From positions 1 to 32,082 of the forward strand of contig QYPL01000008.1 in the NCBI GenBank assembly GCA_007280515.1: a stretch of 32,082 nucleotides of DNA, written 5' to 3'. The notes below the pieces were generated by a model, which saw only the letters and a list, made by a program, of their open reading frames with translations, ran no database searches and was not told the origin of the DNA. The translations under genes and the position numbers were made by a program. This DNA comes from Sediminibacterium sp. Lineage in GTDB: Bacteria > Bacteroidota > Bacteroidia > Chitinophagales > Chitinophagaceae. Below, piece after piece: positions 10,251 to 19,005 of this stretch; the first letter of the stretch is position 1, and the number at the start of each line of letters is the position of its first letter.

Positions 10251-12464
10251 TTATTTTGAAGCTAATTTATTTTCAATGGCAGTATCGTAACTATTTTTCC
10301 AACTATCAATACTTCCCCAATTTTCACCCTCTACAGTTATACTTCCTTCCGTGACTTTACCTATAACAGTAAAGTCAATATTTAACTTGTTCGCAGCAGC
10401 TTCAATTGTAGCAACTTGGGCACTTGTACAAGAAACCACTACTCTTGATTGCGCCTCTCCCATCCAATAGGCATCTTTTCTTAAAGTAGTTGCATTGCTA
10501 GTGACTTCAAAACCTTTATGATTATAAAAAGCCGATTCTAATAAGGTAACAATTAATCCGCCCTCACTAATATCATGCGCACTTATAATGGAGTGGTCTT
10601 TAATTAATGAACTTACTAATTGTTGTAATGTAAACTCTTCTTCTAAATTAAAGTGCGGCGCTGGAGAAAATGCAACGCCTTTTAATTTATGTAAGTATTC
10701 AGAAGAACCAATATCATTTCTTTGTGTGCCTAATAAAACAATTGTATCTCCACTATTTTTAAAATCTAAAGTCATTCTGTTTTTCATATCCTCAATAATT
10801 CCCACCATACCAATGGTAGGTGTAGGAAATACAGGACCATCCGGATTTTGATTATAAAAACTTACATTACCCCCTGTTACTGGCGTATTAAATTTTCTAC
10901 AAGCAGCACCCATTCCTTCAACCGATTTTACAAACTGATAATATACTTCAGGATCATAGGGGTTACCAAAGTTCAAACAGTTGGTCACACCAATAGGCTC
11001 ACCACCAGAACAAACAATATTTCTTGCAGCTTCAGCCACAGCAATCATGGCGCCTAGTTCTGGATTTGCATAAACATATTTACTATTACAATCTACTGTC
11101 ATAACTAATGCTTTACCTGTACCTTTTGCAATTACAATGGATGCATCACTTGGTGCATTGGTAGAAGTATTTGCAGCACCCACCATGCTATCGTATTGTG
11201 TGTATATCCAACGCTTAGAGGCAATATTTGGAATTTGTACTAACTGCTTCACCGATTCTTGTAAGTTAGTCGTGTCTGCCGCTGAACTCATATCAAATGC
11301 ATTCACTTTTGCTAAATAAGCAGGTGTTTTATATTCTCTTGTATATTGCGGAGCGCCTCCACCTAAAACTAATTCATAAGCAGGAAGTGATGCTTCTAAT
11401 ACACCATTCATATAAAAATCTAATAGGCCATCATCGGTGACTTCACCAATATTGGAACAAGACAAATCCCATTTTTCAAACACCGCTAATACTTGCGCTT
11501 CTTTACCTTTCTCCACCACCATCAACATTCTTTCTTGGCTTTCACTTAATAATAATTCCCAGGCCTTCATATTTTGTTGACGGGTAGGTACTTTATCTAA
11601 ATCAATGCGCATACCTACTTGCCCTTTGGCACTCATCTCTGCAGTAGAACAGATAATACCTGCGGCACCCATGTCTTGCATACCAACGACTCCTCCAGTT
11701 TCTATTACTTCTAAACAAGCTTCTAATAATTTTTTTTCTTGGAAAGGGTCTCCTACTTGAACTGCTGGTAATTCTTCAACGCTATCGGCAGTAATTTCAG
11801 CAGATGCAAAACTTGCACCACCAATACCATCTTTTCCAGTGGCACTTCCTACAAAAAATACTGGATTACCTTTTCCTAGTGCAATGGCGCTAACTGTTTT
11901 ACCCGCTTTTACAATACCCACACTCATCGCATTCACAAGTGGATTTGTATGATAACACTCTTCAAAATAGATTTCACCACCCACAGTAGGCACACCAAAA
12001 CAATTTCCATAATGTCCAATACCATGCACTACCCCTGCAAGCAAACGCTGTGTTTTTTTATCTTCTAATTTTCCAAAACGTAAACTATTTAATGAAGCAA
12101 TTGGACGCGCACCCATGGTAAAAATATCTCTTTGAATACCACCTACTCCTGTAGCCGCACCTTGAAAAGGTTCCAATGCACTTGGGTGATTATGTGATTC
12201 AATTTTAAATACCACACCGTAATCATTTCCAATATCCATTAAACCAGCGTTCTCTTCACCGGCAGCTACTAACATTCTTCCTCCATCACGCGGTAAAGTT
12301 TTTAACCACTTAATAGAATTTTTATAACTACAATGCTCAGACCACATTCCACTAAAAGCACATAGCTCTGTGAAATTAGGCGTGCGTCCTAGTTTCGTTT
12401 TTATACTTTCAAATTCTTCAGGCGTTAATCTTAGTTGCTGGGCTGTTTTGACGGTAATTTCCAT
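10251..12464 (-). CDS. purL: phosphoribosylformylglycinamidine synthase, small-form PurL subunit
   Basis: PurL catalyses the ATP-dependent conversion of FGAR to FGAM in purine synthesis. At 737 residues this is the short form, which lacks a glutaminase domain and works with separate PurQ and PurS, neither encoded here. The sequence has the active-site region FSGMWSEHCSYKNS (about 38-51) and two AIRS-type repeats. ATP-binding motifs include GAATGVGGIQRD, GGEIYFEE and, in the second half, TGGNVSFYNQ and DISEGGL. The start is fixed by the conserved N-terminal helix (LTPEEFESIKTKLGRTPNFTEL). It is first in the minus-strand series purL-hldD-(proC). A weak -7-like TAACTTCG lies upstream. Confidence 0.96.
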   Translation of the reverse strand: MEITVKTAQQLRLTPEEFESIKTKLGRTPNFTELCAFSGMWSEHCSYKNSIKWLKTLPRDGGRMLVAAGEENAGLMDIGNDYGVVFKIESHNHPSALEPFQGAATGVGGIQRDIFTMGARPIASLNSLRFGKLEDKKTQRLLAGVVHGIGHYGNCFGVPTVGGEIYFEECYHTNPLVNAMSVGIVKAGKTVSAIALGKGNPVFFVGSATGKDGIGGASFASAEITADSVEELPAVQVGDPFQEKKLLEACLEVIETGGVVGMQDMGAAGIICSTAEMSAKGQVGMRIDLDKVPTRQQNMKAWELLLSESQERMLMVVEKGKEAQVLAVFEKWDLSCSNIGEVTDDGLLDFYMNGVLEASLPAYELVLGGGAPQYTREYKTPAYLAKVNAFDMSSAADTTNLQESVKQLVQIPNIASKRWIYTQYDSMVGAANTSTNAPSDASIVIAKGTGKALVMTVDCNSKYVYANPELGAMIAVAEAARNIVCSGGEPIGVTNCLNFGNPYDPEVYYQFVKSVEGMGAACRKFNTPVTGGNVSFYNQNPDGPVFPTPTIGMVGIIEDMKNRMTLDFKNSGDTIVLLGTQRNDIGSSEYLHKLKGVAFSPAPHFNLEEEFTLQQLVSSLIKDHSIISAHDISEGGLIVTLLESAFYNHKGFEVTSNATTLRKDAYWMGEAQSRVVVSCTSAQVATIEAAANKLNIDFTVIGKVTEGSITVEGENWGSIDSWKNSYDTAIENKLASK

Positions 12465-12733
12465 TAGTATTTTCTTGTTCTTTATAGATGACGCGAAGTT
12501 ACAAAACCAGGGACTTAACCTATCATGGATTTACCAACATTCAAAAGCTTTGTTGTTAGTAGTAATAAAATGAAGGGTAATGATTATCAATAGTTTGTAT
12601 AATTAAAACATATATATAATAATATAATATTTAGATTTTATACACATTTTATGCATTTAGAGATGATTCTCACTCTTAAAATATGAAAACCCCATAACTT
12701 TGGCTCATTATTTAATATTAAAATAATTTACAT
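12465..12733. other. 269-bp divergent gap between purL and glnN
   Basis: This very AT-rich segment (runs of TA around 12609-12640) separates purL (minus) from the glutamine synthetase gene (plus). The only clear signal is the glnN -7 box described separately. I see no small gene, strong terminator or riboswitch fold. Confidence 0.6.
12695..12702 (+). promoter_or_regulatory. candidate -7 box for glutamine synthetase
   Basis: TAACTTTG matches TAnnTTTG exactly and ends 31 bp before the glnN ATG. No obvious -33 TTTG is present at the expected distance, which could mean a regulated or weak core promoter. Confidence 0.5.
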
Positions 12734-14926
12734 ATGTCTTTAAGATTCGATGCTGTCAACCATGTAAGTCATGACCGCTCAAATAACCCAGAAGTTCATT
12801 CTCAAAAAATTACCGCCATTTTTGGTGAAAGCGTTTTTAATGTAAAAACAGCGAGAGAATATTTAAGCGATGAAGCTTATAAAAGTTTAGTCAACAGTAT
12901 TAAAGGTTCTAAAAAAATTGAAAGAAATGTAGCAGGACAAATTGCTACAGGTATTCGTACTTGGGCAGAGGCCAAAGGCGTTACTCACTTTACGCATTGG
13001 TTCCAACCATTAACAGGAACTACTGCAGAAAAGCATGATTCATTTTTTACTTTAAAATCAGATGGTACTGCTATTGAAGAATTTGATGGCGCTGCTTTAA
13101 TACAACAAGAACCAGATGCATCAAGCTTTCCAAATGGTGGATTGAGAGCGACATTTGAAGCAAGAGGTTATACTGCATGGGACCCTTCTTCTCCCCCATT
13201 CATTATTGAAATTGGCAACGGAAAAACATTGTGTATTCCTACCATCTTTATTGCATACACTGGAGAATCATTAGACTATAAAGCACCTTTAATGAAAGCC
13301 ACTGAAGCTTTGAATAAAGCAGCCGTGACTGTTTGTAATTTATTTGATAAAAATGTAACTAAGGTAACCCCTACTTTAGGTTGGGAGCAAGAATATTTTG
13401 TAATTGACGAAGCCTTAGTTAATGCAAGACCCGATTTAGTACAATGCGGAAGAACCGTTTTTGGTGCAGCACCTGCTAAAGGACAACAATTAGAAGATCA
13501 TTATTTCGGATCTATTCCAGAAAGAGTGTACGCCTTTATGCGTGACTATGAAAATGAATCTTATAAATTAGGTATCCCTTTAAGAACAAGACATAATGAA
13601 GTAGCGCCTGCTCAATTTGAGTGTGCCCCTATTTTTGAAGAAGTGAATATTGCAGTTGACCATAACATTTTATTAATGGATGTAATGAGTCGTGTTGCTA
13701 AAAGACATCATTTAGTAGTATTACTTCATGAAAAACCTTTTGCCGGTATTAACGGAAGTGGTAAACATAATAACTGGAGTTTAGCAACTGACACTGGCGT
13801 GAACTTATTAGCACCAGGTAAAACACCTAAGACTAATTTAATGTTCTTGACTTTCTTTGTCAATACCATTAAAGCCGTTCATGATTATGCCGATATTTTA
13901 AGAGCTGCCATTGCTTCTGCATCCAATGATTTTAGATTAGGCGCTAACGAAGCACCTCCTGCCATTATTTCTGTATTCATAGGTGAATACTTAACGAAAG
14001 TATTGAACGATGTGGAAAGCCGCGTGGGTACTAAGTTTGACGAACAAGATGAAGCCATCTTAAAATTAGATTTACACCGTAGCATTCCTGAATTATTATT
14101 AGATAATACCGATCGTAACCGTACTTCTCCATTTGCCTTCACAGGAAATAAATTTGAATTCCGCGCGGTAGGTTCTACGGCTAACTGTGGTCACCCAATG
14201 ACTATTTTAAATACCATTGTGGCAGATACTTTAAATAAATTCGCAGCAGAAGTAGATGCATTGATGGAGAAAGGTGATAAGAAAGAAATTGCCATTATGC
14301 AAGTCATTCAAAAATACATTGTCTCTAGTAAAAAGATTTTATTTGAAGGCGATGGCTATAGCGAAGAGTGGCATAAAGAAGCAGAGAAAAGAGGTTTGCC
14401 TAATTTAAAGACAACGCCGGTTGCATTAGATGCGATGGTGACGGAGAAAGCAAAAAAATTATTTAAAGAAAATAATATTTATTCGCACAGCGAATTGGAG
14501 GCGCGTTATGAAATTGAATTAGAGAAGTATATTAAAAAAGTACAAATTGAAGCGCGTATTATGGGTGACTTAGCCACTAACCATATTATTCCTTCTGCAC
14601 TTAAATATCAAAACGAGTTATTGAAAAATGTAAGCTTACTCCGTGAAGCAGCCTTGCCAGAAAAATTATACAAAGGTCAATTGGCTTTATTAAAAGATGT
14701 AAGCACACATATTCAACAAGTATATGATAATGTAGATGCGATGGTGGAAGCACGTAAAGTAGCCAACAACATTGTAAACTCAAGAGAAAAAGCTATTGAA
14801 TACGAGGCTAAAGTAAAGGCACAATACTTTGATAAGATCCGCTACCACGTTGATAAATTAGAGCAATTAGTAGATGACGAATTATGGACCTTGCCAAAAT
14901 ACAGAGAATTGTTATTCTTACGTTAA
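12734..14926 (+). CDS. glnN: type III glutamine synthetase
   Basis: GSIII makes glutamine from glutamate, ammonia and ATP. At 730 residues it has the long GSIII size rather than the ~450 residues of GSI. Conserved catalytic segments are in order: GWEQEYFVID (metal-binding Glu), RHNEVAPAQFECAP, GINGSGKHNNWS (ATP/ammonium site region) and NRTSPFAFTGNKFEFRAVGS (glutamate binding). The long N-terminal extension and the C-terminal helical segment (about 560-730) are GSIII features. Start ATG is supported by the conserved opening residues and by the -7 box 31 bp upstream. It is a single gene ended by a strong bidirectional terminator (14952-14990). GSIII is common in Bacteroidota and cyanobacteria and is not adenylylated like GSI. 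Confidence 0.97.
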   Translation: MSLRFDAVNHVSHDRSNNPEVHSQKITAIFGESVFNVKTAREYLSDEAYKSLVNSIKGSKKIERNVAGQIATGIRTWAEAKGVTHFTHWFQPLTGTTAEKHDSFFTLKSDGTAIEEFDGAALIQQEPDASSFPNGGLRATFEARGYTAWDPSSPPFIIEIGNGKTLCIPTIFIAYTGESLDYKAPLMKATEALNKAAVTVCNLFDKNVTKVTPTLGWEQEYFVIDEALVNARPDLVQCGRTVFGAAPAKGQQLEDHYFGSIPERVYAFMRDYENESYKLGIPLRTRHNEVAPAQFECAPIFEEVNIAVDHNILLMDVMSRVAKRHHLVVLLHEKPFAGINGSGKHNNWSLATDTGVNLLAPGKTPKTNLMFLTFFVNTIKAVHDYADILRAAIASASNDFRLGANEAPPAIISVFIGEYLTKVLNDVESRVGTKFDEQDEAILKLDLHRSIPELLLDNTDRNRTSPFAFTGNKFEFRAVGSTANCGHPMTILNTIVADTLNKFAAEVDALMEKGDKKEIAIMQVIQKYIVSSKKILFEGDGYSEEWHKEAEKRGLPNLKTTPVALDAMVTEKAKKLFKENNIYSHSELEARYEIELEKYIKKVQIEARIMGDLATNHIIPSALKYQNELLKNVSLLREAALPEKLYKGQLALLKDVSTHIQQVYDNVDAMVEARKVANNIVNSREKAIEYEAKVKAQYFDKIRYHVDKLEQLVDDELWTLPKYRELLFLR

Positions 14927-14951
14927 TTAAAGTAATTCCCCAAAGTGATAG

Positions 14952-14990
14952 AATAAAAATAGGACTCCTTCATGGGGTCCTATTTTTATT
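14952..14990. terminator. bidirectional terminator between glnN and accC
   Basis: A 17-position stem runs AATAAAAATAGGACTCC on the left and GGGGTCCTATTTTTATT on the right with a 5-base loop and one mismatch. The GC core is flanked by A on one side and T on the other, so it can act as an intrinsic terminator for glnN (plus) and for accC read-through (minus). Confidence 0.85.
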
Positions 14991-15003
14991 TTCATTAGAG
15001 AAA

Positions 15004-15046
15004 ATATTTTAGGCCCTTAATTTTCGAAGAAAAGGGGCTAAAATAT
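15004..15046. other. long hairpin flanked by the TTCTCTAATGA motif, accC 3' side
   Basis: ATATTTTAG-GCCC pairs with GGGGC-TAAAATAT, with a bulge and an inner TTTTCGAAGAAAA hairpin. The motif TCATTAGAGAA occurs immediately before (14992-15002) and after it (15052-15062). It lies between the accC stop and the shared terminator. The same motif and hairpin combination occurs after efp. Confidence 0.6.
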
Positions 15047-15104
15047 GGTATTCATTAGAGAATTTTTTCAAGCTTTTATATTTATAAAAAAAGCGATGAA
15101 AAAA

Positions 15105-16442
15105 TTACTTCATTGTAAAAGTTTCAAGGAATTTAGTCGTAAAGTTTCCTTTTCTAAAATCTTCGTTCTGCATTAATTGCAAATGGAATGGAATAGTTGT
15201 GTGTACCCCTTCAATTACATACTCGCTTAAAGCACGATACATAGTATTGATAGCTTCTTCACGGGTTTGAGCCACGGTGATTAATTTACCAATCATAGAA
15301 TCGTAATAAGGAGGAATGACATAACCTGCATATACATGGCTATCAACACGCACACCATGGCCACCTGGGGTATGGAGTACTGTTATTTTTCCTGGTGAAG
15401 GTCTAAAATCGTTATAAGGGTCTTCTGCATTAATACGACACTCAATGGCGTGTAGTTGTGGTTCGTAATTTTTTCCAGATATTTTTTCGCCTGCAGCAAT
15501 TTTTATTTGCTCTTTAATTAAATCATAGCTTACTACTTCTTCGGTAACGCAATGCTCCACTTGAATACGTGTATTCATTTCCATGAAATAAAAATTACGA
15601 TTCTTATCTACTAAAAATTCTACTGTACCTACACTCTCGTAATTAATAGCGCTTGCTGCTTTAATAGCCGCCTCACCCATACGCTTCCGCAATTCTGCAG
15701 TCATAAATGGAGAAGGAGATTCTTCTACTAATTTCTGATGTCTTCTTTGAATAGAACAATCTCGCTCACTTAAATGACAAACATTTCCGTATTGGTCTCC
15801 TGCAACTTGTATTTCTATATGTCTTGGTTCTTCCACAAATTTCTCCATGTACAAACCATCATTTTTAAAACTTGCACCTGCTTCCATTTTAGCGGTATCG
15901 TATGCTTTTTCAATTTCACCTTCATTCCATAACACACGCATTCCTTTACCACCGCCACCTGCAGTGGCTTTGATAATAACTGGATATCCAATTTCTTTGG
16001 CTAATTTTTTGGCTGCACTCACATTTTCTAACAAACCTTCTCCACCTGGTACCACAGGAACTCCTGCTTTAATCATGGTATCTTTGGCAGTAATTTTATC
16101 ACCCATGCTATTAATCATATCAGGGGTTGGCCCAATAAATTTAATACCATGGTCAGCACATATTTGTGCAAACTTGGCATTCTCTGCTAAAAAACCATAA
16201 CCAGGATGCACTGCATCGGCATTGGTAATTTCACAGGCCGCCATGATATGTGGAATATTTAAATAGGATTCTTGTCCCTTAGGGCCTCCAATACAAACAG
16301 CTTCATCTGCAAATTTTACATGCAAACTATCTTTATCTGCTGTTGAATAAACGGCCACTGTTTTAATGCCCATTTCTCTGCAGGTTCTAATAATACGTAA
16401 AGCAATTTCGCCACGATTGGCTATCAAAATCTTTTTAAACAT
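15105..16442 (-). CDS. accC: acetyl-CoA carboxylase, biotin carboxylase subunit
   Basis: AccC carboxylates the biotin on AccB using ATP and bicarbonate, the first half-reaction of malonyl-CoA synthesis. The 445-residue protein opens with [23 protein letters not shown]. It has the ATP-grasp domain with glycine-rich loop [11 protein letters not shown] (about 160-170), the [16 protein letters not shown] catalytic segment (about 287-302) and the C-terminal domain with [11 protein letters not shown]. Size is that of the free subunit, not a multidomain propionyl-CoA carboxylase. It starts 33 bp after accB, clearly the same operon. Only the carboxyltransferase subunits, not seen here, are missing for a working complex. 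Confidence 0.97.
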   Translation of the reverse strand: MFKKILIANRGEIALRIIRTCREMGIKTVAVYSTADKDSLHVKFADEAVCIGGPKGQESYLNIPHIMAACEITNADAVHPGYGFLAENAKFAQICADHGIKFIGPTPDMINSMGDKITAKDTMIKAGVPVVPGGEGLLENVSAAKKLAKEIGYPVIIKATAGGGGKGMRVLWNEGEIEKAYDTAKMEAGASFKNDGLYMEKFVEEPRHIEIQVAGDQYGNVCHLSERDCSIQRRHQKLVEESPSPFMTAELRKRMGEAAIKAASAINYESVGTVEFLVDKNRNFYFMEMNTRIQVEHCVTEEVVSYDLIKEQIKIAAGEKISGKNYEPQLHAIECRINAEDPYNDFRPSPGKITVLHTPGGHGVRVDSHVYAGYVIPPYYDSMIGKLITVAQTREEAINTMYRALSEYVIEGVHTTIPFHLQLMQNEDFRKGNFTTKFLETFTMK

Positions 16443-16475
16443 TTTTCTTAATTAAAATTTGAAAATGGGTGAGGT

Positions 16476-16937
16476 TTATTCTGGTTGAACCAAGAATAAT
16501 GGTTGGTCATACTCCACTGGACTGGCATCATCTACCAAAATTTTCACAATGGTTCCTTTGACTTCACTTTCAATCTCATTGAAAAGTTTCATCGCCTCAA
16601 TAATACATACCACTTTACCTACAGCAACTGCTGTTCCTTCCTCGGCCATTAATGGTTTATCAGGTGATGCTCTTCTATAAAAAGTTCCGATCATTGGACT
16701 TTTAATGGTCAAAAAATTAGTGGCTACTGGGGCAGCTGCTGCGGCAGGTGTAACTGCAGAAGGGGCTTGCGCGGCTACAGGAGCTGCAGCATAAGTTGTT
16801 GCAGGCACCGAGCTTACTGTTACATGCTCTTCTTTTTGCTTGATAGTTACTTTACCGTCTTTATCTTCGATGCTTATCTCTCCGATATTACTCTTGTTAA
16901 CTACCTTAATTAAATCGTGAATTTGTTTCAAGTCCAT
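16476..16937 (-). CDS. accB: acetyl-CoA carboxylase, biotin carboxyl carrier protein
   Basis: AccB is the biotinylated carrier that moves the carboxyl group between AccC and the carboxyltransferase. From the ATG chosen here it is 153 residues. It comprises an N-terminal helical part, an Ala/Pro-rich flexible linker (about 45-73) and the biotinyl domain. The target is the Lys of EAMKLFNEIES (Lys117). An in-frame TTG nine bases upstream (16946) would add MLN. The ATG is preferred because family members begin MDLKQI-like. It precedes accC by 33 bp. Upstream is a 414-bp gap full of repeats and terminator-like hairpins, so accBC probably has a promoter separate from efp or depends on read-through. 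Confidence 0.95.
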   Translation of the reverse strand: MDLKQIHDLIKVVNKSNIGEISIEDKDGKVTIKQKEEHVTVSSVPATTYAAAPVAAQAPSAVTPAAAAAPVATNFLTIKSPMIGTFYRRASPDKPLMAEEGTAVAVGKVVCIIEAMKLFNEIESEVKGTIVKILVDDASPVEYDQPLFLVQPE

Positions 16938-17031
16938 GTTTAGCAATTTTGGGTAAAAATGGGCTTTTTTTATGAATTTTCGCGAAAAAAAGGGCTTTTT
17001 TTATTAAAAATGAGCTTTTTTGGCCATAAAT

Positions 17032-17234
17032 GCCCCCGATCAATCTGGGGCATTTTTTAATAATTTGAGTGATTTTTTGAGCCCTTAGATTTAAAAAAAA
17101 GGGCGAAAAAAAATCAAAAGCCCCCGATCAATCGGGGGCATTTTTTAATAATTTGAGTGATTTTTTGAGCCCTTAGATTTAAAAAAAAGGGCGAAAAAAA
17201 ATCAAATGCCCCCGATCAATCGGGGGCATTTTAA
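17032..17234. repeat. 88-bp tandem repeat, about 2.3 copies, with terminator-like hairpins
   Basis: Unit 1 (17032-17119) and unit 2 (17120-17207) differ at only two positions. A third partial unit starts at 17208. Each full unit contains a hairpin GCCCCCGATCAATCGGGGGC (17032-17051 with one mismatch, 17120-17139, 17208-17227). It also has a second hairpin GCCCTT...AAGGGC (17081-17104, 17169-17192) extended by A/T pairing. On the minus strand each GC hairpin is followed by a T-rich run, as in intrinsic terminators. Near identity of the copies suggests recent duplication. Confidence 0.85.
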
Positions 17235-17266
17235 GGTATTTTAAAGCTGAATTAGGCTACAAAAAC

Positions 17267-17296
17267 AAAAATGTCCCGAAGCTTCGGGACATTTTT
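17267..17296. terminator. bidirectional terminator after efp
   Basis: This is a perfect 30-base palindrome with AAAAATGTCCCGAAG and its complement. The GC-rich stem is flanked by A and T runs, so it is a strong intrinsic terminator in either direction. For efp (minus) it lies about 56 bp after the stop codon. Confidence 0.85.
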
Positions 17297-17311
17297 AAAA
17301 ATCATTAGAGA

Positions 17312-17356
17312 AATAATTTACAGGGCCTAATTTTCTATAGGCCCAAGTAAATTATT
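17312..17356 (-). other. long hairpin overlapping the efp stop codon, followed by TTCTCTAATGA
   Basis: AATAATTTAC and GGGCCTA (17312-17329) pair with TAGGCCC and GTAAATTATT (17338-17356), separated by a small internal loop. The efp stop (17352-17354) lies inside the stem. On the minus strand the stem runs directly into TTCTCTAATGA (17302-17312). It may be a stabilising or processing structure at the mRNA 3' end. Confidence 0.6.
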
Positions 17357-17915
17357 TAACACGCTCTACGTATTCTCCGTTTTTGGTATTAATCTTAATC
17401 TTCTCTCCTTCGTTTACGAACAAAGGCACCATAACAGTTGCTCCCGATTCAATGGTGGCAGCTTTAAGGGCACGGGTGGCAGTATCTCCTTTTACGCCAT
17501 TCTCACAATAGGTAATTTTAACGTCTATCTTTTCTGGAAGCTCTGCTCCAATAGGAAGCTCGGTTTCAGTATTCATAAATACAAATACTTCAGCGCCATC
17601 AATTAAAAACTGAGGGGCGTCAATCATTTCCTCTGACATCGCAATTTGCTCAAAAGTCTCCGTGTTCATTAAGTTGTAGCCGCTATCGTCTTTATATAAG
17701 TATTGAAAAGTTTTCTTTTCCACACGCACAGGATGAATATTCTCACCACTATTCCATGTTTTTTCAATAGATCTTTTATTGTCTACCCCTTTTAATTTGG
17801 CCCATATTTTAGCTGCTGCACGAGCCGTTTTATTTTCTCCAAATTCTACTACAGAATATAAGTTACCGTCTAGTTTTAGAATCATTCCACGACTGATGTC
17901 TGAAGTTGTTGCCAT
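17352..17915 (-). CDS. efp: elongation factor P with a divergent tip loop
   Basis: EF-P relieves ribosomes stalled at polyproline stretches. The 187-residue protein has the normal three-domain size (KOW-like domain I, OB domains II and III; C-terminal GEKIKINTKNGEYVERV matches the family signature). The oddity is the domain I tip. Between EF (24-25) and KL (40-41) the loop reads GENKTARAAAKIWA, 14 residues. In E. coli it is 12 residues with PGKG and the modified Lys34. No PGKG or PGR is present; Lys29 and Arg32 are the only basic residues near the tip. The start is set by MATTSDIS, the usual EF-P opening in this group. It is divergent from sucD and upstream of accBC, the familiar efp-accB-accC order. 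Identity is sure; the tip chemistry is unknown. Confidence 0.95.
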   Translation of the reverse strand: MATTSDISRGMILKLDGNLYSVVEFGENKTARAAAKIWAKLKGVDNKRSIEKTWNSGENIHPVRVEKKTFQYLYKDDSGYNLMNTETFEQIAMSEEMIDAPQFLIDGAEVFVFMNTETELPIGAELPEKIDVKITYCENGVKGDTATRALKAATIESGATVMVPLFVNEGEKIKINTKNGEYVERVK

Positions 17916-18028
17916 AATTGTTTTTTTTAATTTGTCTGAGAGAACGGTAAAAGTAGCACATGCAAGCCATTTATAAAAAAACCTTCAATTTTTGTTGTGA
18001 AATAAGTGTAAAAAAACCTCGTTTAGCC

Positions 18029-18036
18029 TATTTTTG
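18029..18036 (+). promoter_or_regulatory. candidate -7 box for sucD
   Basis: TATTTTTG matches TAnnTTTG and ends 25 bp before the sucD ATG. No clean -33 element is seen at the expected distance. Its position argues against the longer reading frame that opens at 17960. Confidence 0.5.
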
Positions 18037-18061
18037 CGCCACAAATAACAAAATAGCGAAC

Positions 18062-18937
18062 ATGTCAGTATTAGTCAATAAAAATTCAAAGGTCATCGTA
18101 CAAGGTTTTACCGGAACTGAAGGAAGTTTCCATGCCAGTCAAATGATTGAATATGGCACCAATGTAGTGGGTGGTGTAACCCCTGGAAAAGGTGGTTCGG
18201 TGCATTTAGAAAAACCTGTATTTAATACTGTAGCCGATGCTGTTAAAAATACGGGCGCGAATGTAAGTATCATATTTGTTCCTCCTGCATTTGCAGCCGA
18301 TGCCATTATGGAAGCCACAGATGCAGGGATTGCATTGGTGGTTTGTATTACGGAAGGTATTCCAGTGCAAGACATGGTGAAAGTAAAAAATTACTTAGAA
18401 GGAAAAACAACTCGTTTAATAGGACCCAACTGTCCAGGTGTCATTACTGCAGAAGAAGCTAAGGTGGGTATCATGCCAGGCTTTATTTTCAAAAAAGGAA
18501 CCATTGGTATTGTTTCGAAAAGTGGCACCTTAACTTATGAAGCAGCAGACCAAGCAGTAAAAGCAGGTCTAGGTGTTTCAACAGCCATTGGAATTGGTGG
18601 CGACCCTATTATTGGAACTACTACTAAAGAAGCGGTCGAATTATTAATGAACGATCCAGAGACAGAAGGTATTATCATGATTGGAGAAATTGGGGGAAGT
18701 ATGGAAGCAGATGCTGCCCATTGGATTAAGGATAATTTAAGAAAACCTGTGGTTGGTTTCATTGCTGGTCAAACAGCACCTCCAGGTCGTAGAATGGGTC
18801 ATGCGGGTGCTATCATTGGTGGTGCAGATGATACTGCTGCTGCTAAAATGAAAATTATGGCAAGCTGCGGAATACATGTGGTGGCTAGCCCTGCAGATAT
18901 TGGAATTACCATGGCAGAAGCCTTAAAAAAGAAATAG
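18062..18937 (+). CDS. sucD: succinyl-CoA ligase alpha subunit
   Basis: SucD with SucC interconverts succinyl-CoA and succinate with NTP formation in the TCA cycle. From the ATG chosen here the protein is 291 residues, the normal size. It begins [25 protein letters not shown]. The CoA-binding Rossmann domain covers about 1-130 ([10 protein letters not shown]). The phosphorylated His lies in [13 protein letters not shown] (about 245-257). The frame is open back to 17960, but those codons would add about 34 unconserved residues and overlap the promoter. sucC is not in the window, so the two subunits are encoded apart. A clear terminator follows. Confidence 0.97.
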   Translation: MSVLVNKNSKVIVQGFTGTEGSFHASQMIEYGTNVVGGVTPGKGGSVHLEKPVFNTVADAVKNTGANVSIIFVPPAFAADAIMEATDAGIALVVCITEGIPVQDMVKVKNYLEGKTTRLIGPNCPGVITAEEAKVGIMPGFIFKKGTIGIVSKSGTLTYEAADQAVKAGLGVSTAIGIGGDPIIGTTTKEAVELLMNDPETEGIIMIGEIGGSMEADAAHWIKDNLRKPVVGFIAGQTAPPGRRMGHAGAIIGGADDTAAAKMKIMASCGIHVVASPADIGITMAEALKKK

Positions 18938-18956
18938 ACCTCTATTTATATTCAGT

Positions 18957-18992
18957 AATCCCTTATCCAAAAAAGATAAGGGATTTTTTATT
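18957..18992 (+). terminator. terminator after sucD
   Basis: AATCCCTTATC pairs with GATAAGGGATT around an A-rich loop and is followed by TTTTATT. It is a typical intrinsic terminator 20 bp after the sucD stop. Confidence 0.85.
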
Positions 18993-18993
18993 G

Positions 18994-19001
18994 TAAGTTT
19001 G
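18994..19001 (+). promoter_or_regulatory. candidate -7 box four bases before the next ATG
   Basis: TAAGTTTG matches TAnnTTTG. Only four bases separate it from the ATG at 19006. If used, transcription would begin at or within a few bases of the start codon, giving a leaderless or nearly leaderless mRNA. Confidence 0.45.
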
Positions 19002-19005
19002 TCCT

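Larger units (their letters stand above)
16938..17351. other. 414-bp repeat-rich gap between efp and accB
   Basis: This gap holds no gene. Reading from efp on the minus strand: a long hairpin over the efp stop, the TTCTCTAATGA motif, a perfect 30-base palindrome (17267-17296), then units of an 88-bp tandem repeat with GC-rich hairpins. Last come three short degenerate copies of a segment with AAAAA-GGGC/GAGC-TTTTTT (about 16957-17020), including the palindrome TTTTCGCGAAAA (about 16977-16988). The number of hairpins is far above what a simple terminator needs. Confidence 0.75.

Noticed and set aside
15847..16200. 117-residue reading frame antisense to accC
   Set aside because: It lies wholly within a strongly conserved gene, has no recognisable domain, and its composition is that expected from the opposite strand.
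17032..17234. CRISPR array
   Set aside because: The units are continuous 88-bp tandem copies with no unique spacers and there are no cas genes in the window.
17960..18061. Longer sucD start at 17960
   Set aside because: The extra ~34 residues are unlike SucD, and the -7 box at 18029-18036 lies within them. The ATG at 18062 gives the family's normal N terminus.
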